64,000 nt of DNA from Bacteroidales bacterium. GTDB lineage: Bacteria; Bacteroidota; Bacteroidia; Bacteroidales; UBA10428. This document shows positions 63,189 through 64,000 of this stretch, in pieces; the stretch's first letter is position 1, and each line of letters starts with the position of its first letter. The stretch is from assembly GCA_016926235.1 (NCBI GenBank), contig JAFGOZ010000524.1, forward strand, positions 1 to 64,000, given 5' to 3'. Both the position numbers and the translations under genes were made by a program. The notes beneath the pieces are model-generated. The model was not told the DNA's origin. It worked only from the letters and a program-made list of their open reading frames with translations, and ran no database searches.

Positions 63189-64000
63189 TTAACTACTCTT
63201 TACCAGATTTAAAACAATCCAGTTATTTTTTTCCCTAAACAATTTTGCAGTTAATCCAAATGCTTTAGCTCTATCTTCAATCATATCTTTGTCGTGGAGG
63301 TAAAATCCGCTAAGCAACATTTCACCATTTTTGTTCAATGATGCAGAATAAACAGGCATGTCCTGCAGTATTATATTCCGGTTAATATTTGCAAGGATTA
63401 CATCAAATTTTGTTCCTTCAATGAGTTTAGCATCACCGTGAAATGCTTCAATGTTTGATGTGTTGTTTCGAACAATATTTTCCAGGGTGTTTTCATATGC
63501 CCAGCTATCATGGTCAATAGCTGTAATGGCTTTAGCTCCTGTTTTTGAAGCAAGGATGGCTAAAATACCGGTTCCACATCCCATGTCCAGTACGACTTTG
63601 TTTTTTAATTCAGTTTTGAGTATCTGTTCAATCATTAAGGATGTAGTTTCATGATGCCCGGTGCCAAATGACATTTTTGGTTCAATAATAATTTCAAAGT
63701 CATAGACCTTTTCAATTTTATGAAAGGGAGCTCTTACTATGCATTGATCACAAATTACTATTGGAGGGAAATTTTGTTCCCATTTAATATTCCAGTTTTC
63801 GTCCATTATTTCAATATGGGATATTGTAAGTATATACTTTTCAGCTATAAAATCTTCCAATATTTCGTTAACTTCTTTTATACTAAATTTCTCCTTAGGA
63901 ATATATGCTTTAATTACAGGGCTTTCTTCCGCAAAACTTTCGTAGGGAAGTTCGGCTAAACGGGCAATTATAATTTCATAATCCTGAATTTTATCGGGAT
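63189..64000 (-). CDS. prmA: Ribosomal protein L11 methyltransferase (partial)
   Basis: A SAM-dependent methyltransferase that trimethylates ribosomal protein L11. The catalytic domain shows FGTGHHETTSLMIEQIL and the SAM site VVLDMGCGTGILAILA, then VILANINRNII (the NxxN motif). The frame stays open to the right edge, and the translated upstream part (DYEIIIARLAELPYESFAEES...AYIPKEKFS) matches the PrmA N-terminal domain. The TTG at 63860 is therefore internal, and the true start lies beyond base 64000. Confidence 0.93.
   Translation of the reverse strand, partial: PDKIQDYEIIIARLAELPYESFAEESPVIKAYIPKEKFSIKEVNEILEDFIAEKYILTISHIEIMDENWNIKWEQNFPPIVICDQCIVRAPFHKIEKVYDFEIIIEPKMSFGTGHHETTSLMIEQILKTELKNKVVLDMGCGTGILAILASKTGAKAITAIDHDSWAYENTLENIVRNNTSNIEAFHGDAKLIEGTKFDVILANINRNIILQDMPVYSASLNKNGEMLLSGFYLHDKDMIEDRAKAFGLTAKLFREKNNWIVLNLVKSS

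Overview
The window is chromosomal DNA from a low-GC member of the Bacteroidota, probably a Bacteroidales/Marinilabiliales-type anaerobe. Evidence for this placement: a type IX secretion C-terminal domain on a polysaccharide lyase; promoter-like sites of the TTTG-N20-TAnnTTTG type; an almost complete lack of Shine-Dalgarno sequences; LytS/LytTR and hybrid two-component proteins; a fused DAHP synthase/chorismate mutase; and typical Bacteroidota protein versions (PD-(D/E)XK nuclease of the AddB type, DUF349, WbqC, YidC, BamA-like). I found no rRNA, tRNA, prophage or CRISPR array.

Layout. 0.4-7 kb: a radical SAM protein, an AddB-like nuclease and a small membrane protein, then a repeat-rich stretch. 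That stretch holds an IS200-like/REP-associated transposase between inverted REP-like sequences and between two copies of a promoter-leader, followed by a 21-bp tandem array and a coiled-coil protein. 7.3-12.3 kb: a large secreted rhamnogalacturonan lyase, an aminotransferase remnant and a gluconate-5-dehydrogenase-like SDR. 12.5-23 kb: signal peptidase I with an RDD-like membrane domain, a beta-helix-repeat ion channel, trmD, a DUF349 protein, pyrG and yidC. 23-31 kb: a hybrid histidine kinase and envelope genes (PagL-like deacylase, M49-like lipoprotein peptidase, POTRA/beta-barrel protein), then a peroxiredoxin. 31-39 kb: tilS, a YhcH-family gene, and the aromatic amino acid set pheA-aroF-aroB-aroD-aroC on the minus strand, with nth divergent. 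39-46.7 kb: exported proteins and lipoproteins of unknown role and a LytTR/TPR-kinase pair. 47-53 kb: a polyferredoxin/DUF362 pair divergent from a nickel-pincer cofactor operon larC-larE-larB, then wbqC. 53-64 kb: uvrA, an ECF-type sigma factor with a small acidic ORF, rsmE, a YfcE-like phosphodiesterase, a 1488-residue exported protein, and prmA running off the right edge.

The most notable find is a classic transcription attenuator in front of pheA. A 24-codon leader ORF has 10 Phe/Tyr codons among 11 consecutive codons. A strong intrinsic terminator follows 13 nt before pheA. A perfect 10-bp antiterminator alternative (one G-U) begins on the last base of the leader stop codon. It predicts that starvation for charged tRNA-Phe/Tyr switches on pheA and perhaps the aro genes behind it. 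Second is an ECF sigma factor with two strong Shine-Dalgarno sequences and a 7-codon upstream ORF, unusual in a phylum whose ribosomes normally hide the anti-Shine-Dalgarno. Other items worth a look are the 12-residue-repeat beta-helix fused to a K+ channel pore, the RDD-signal peptidase fusion, the codon-phased 21-bp and 42-bp tandem repeats, and a lar operon without a visible LarA.
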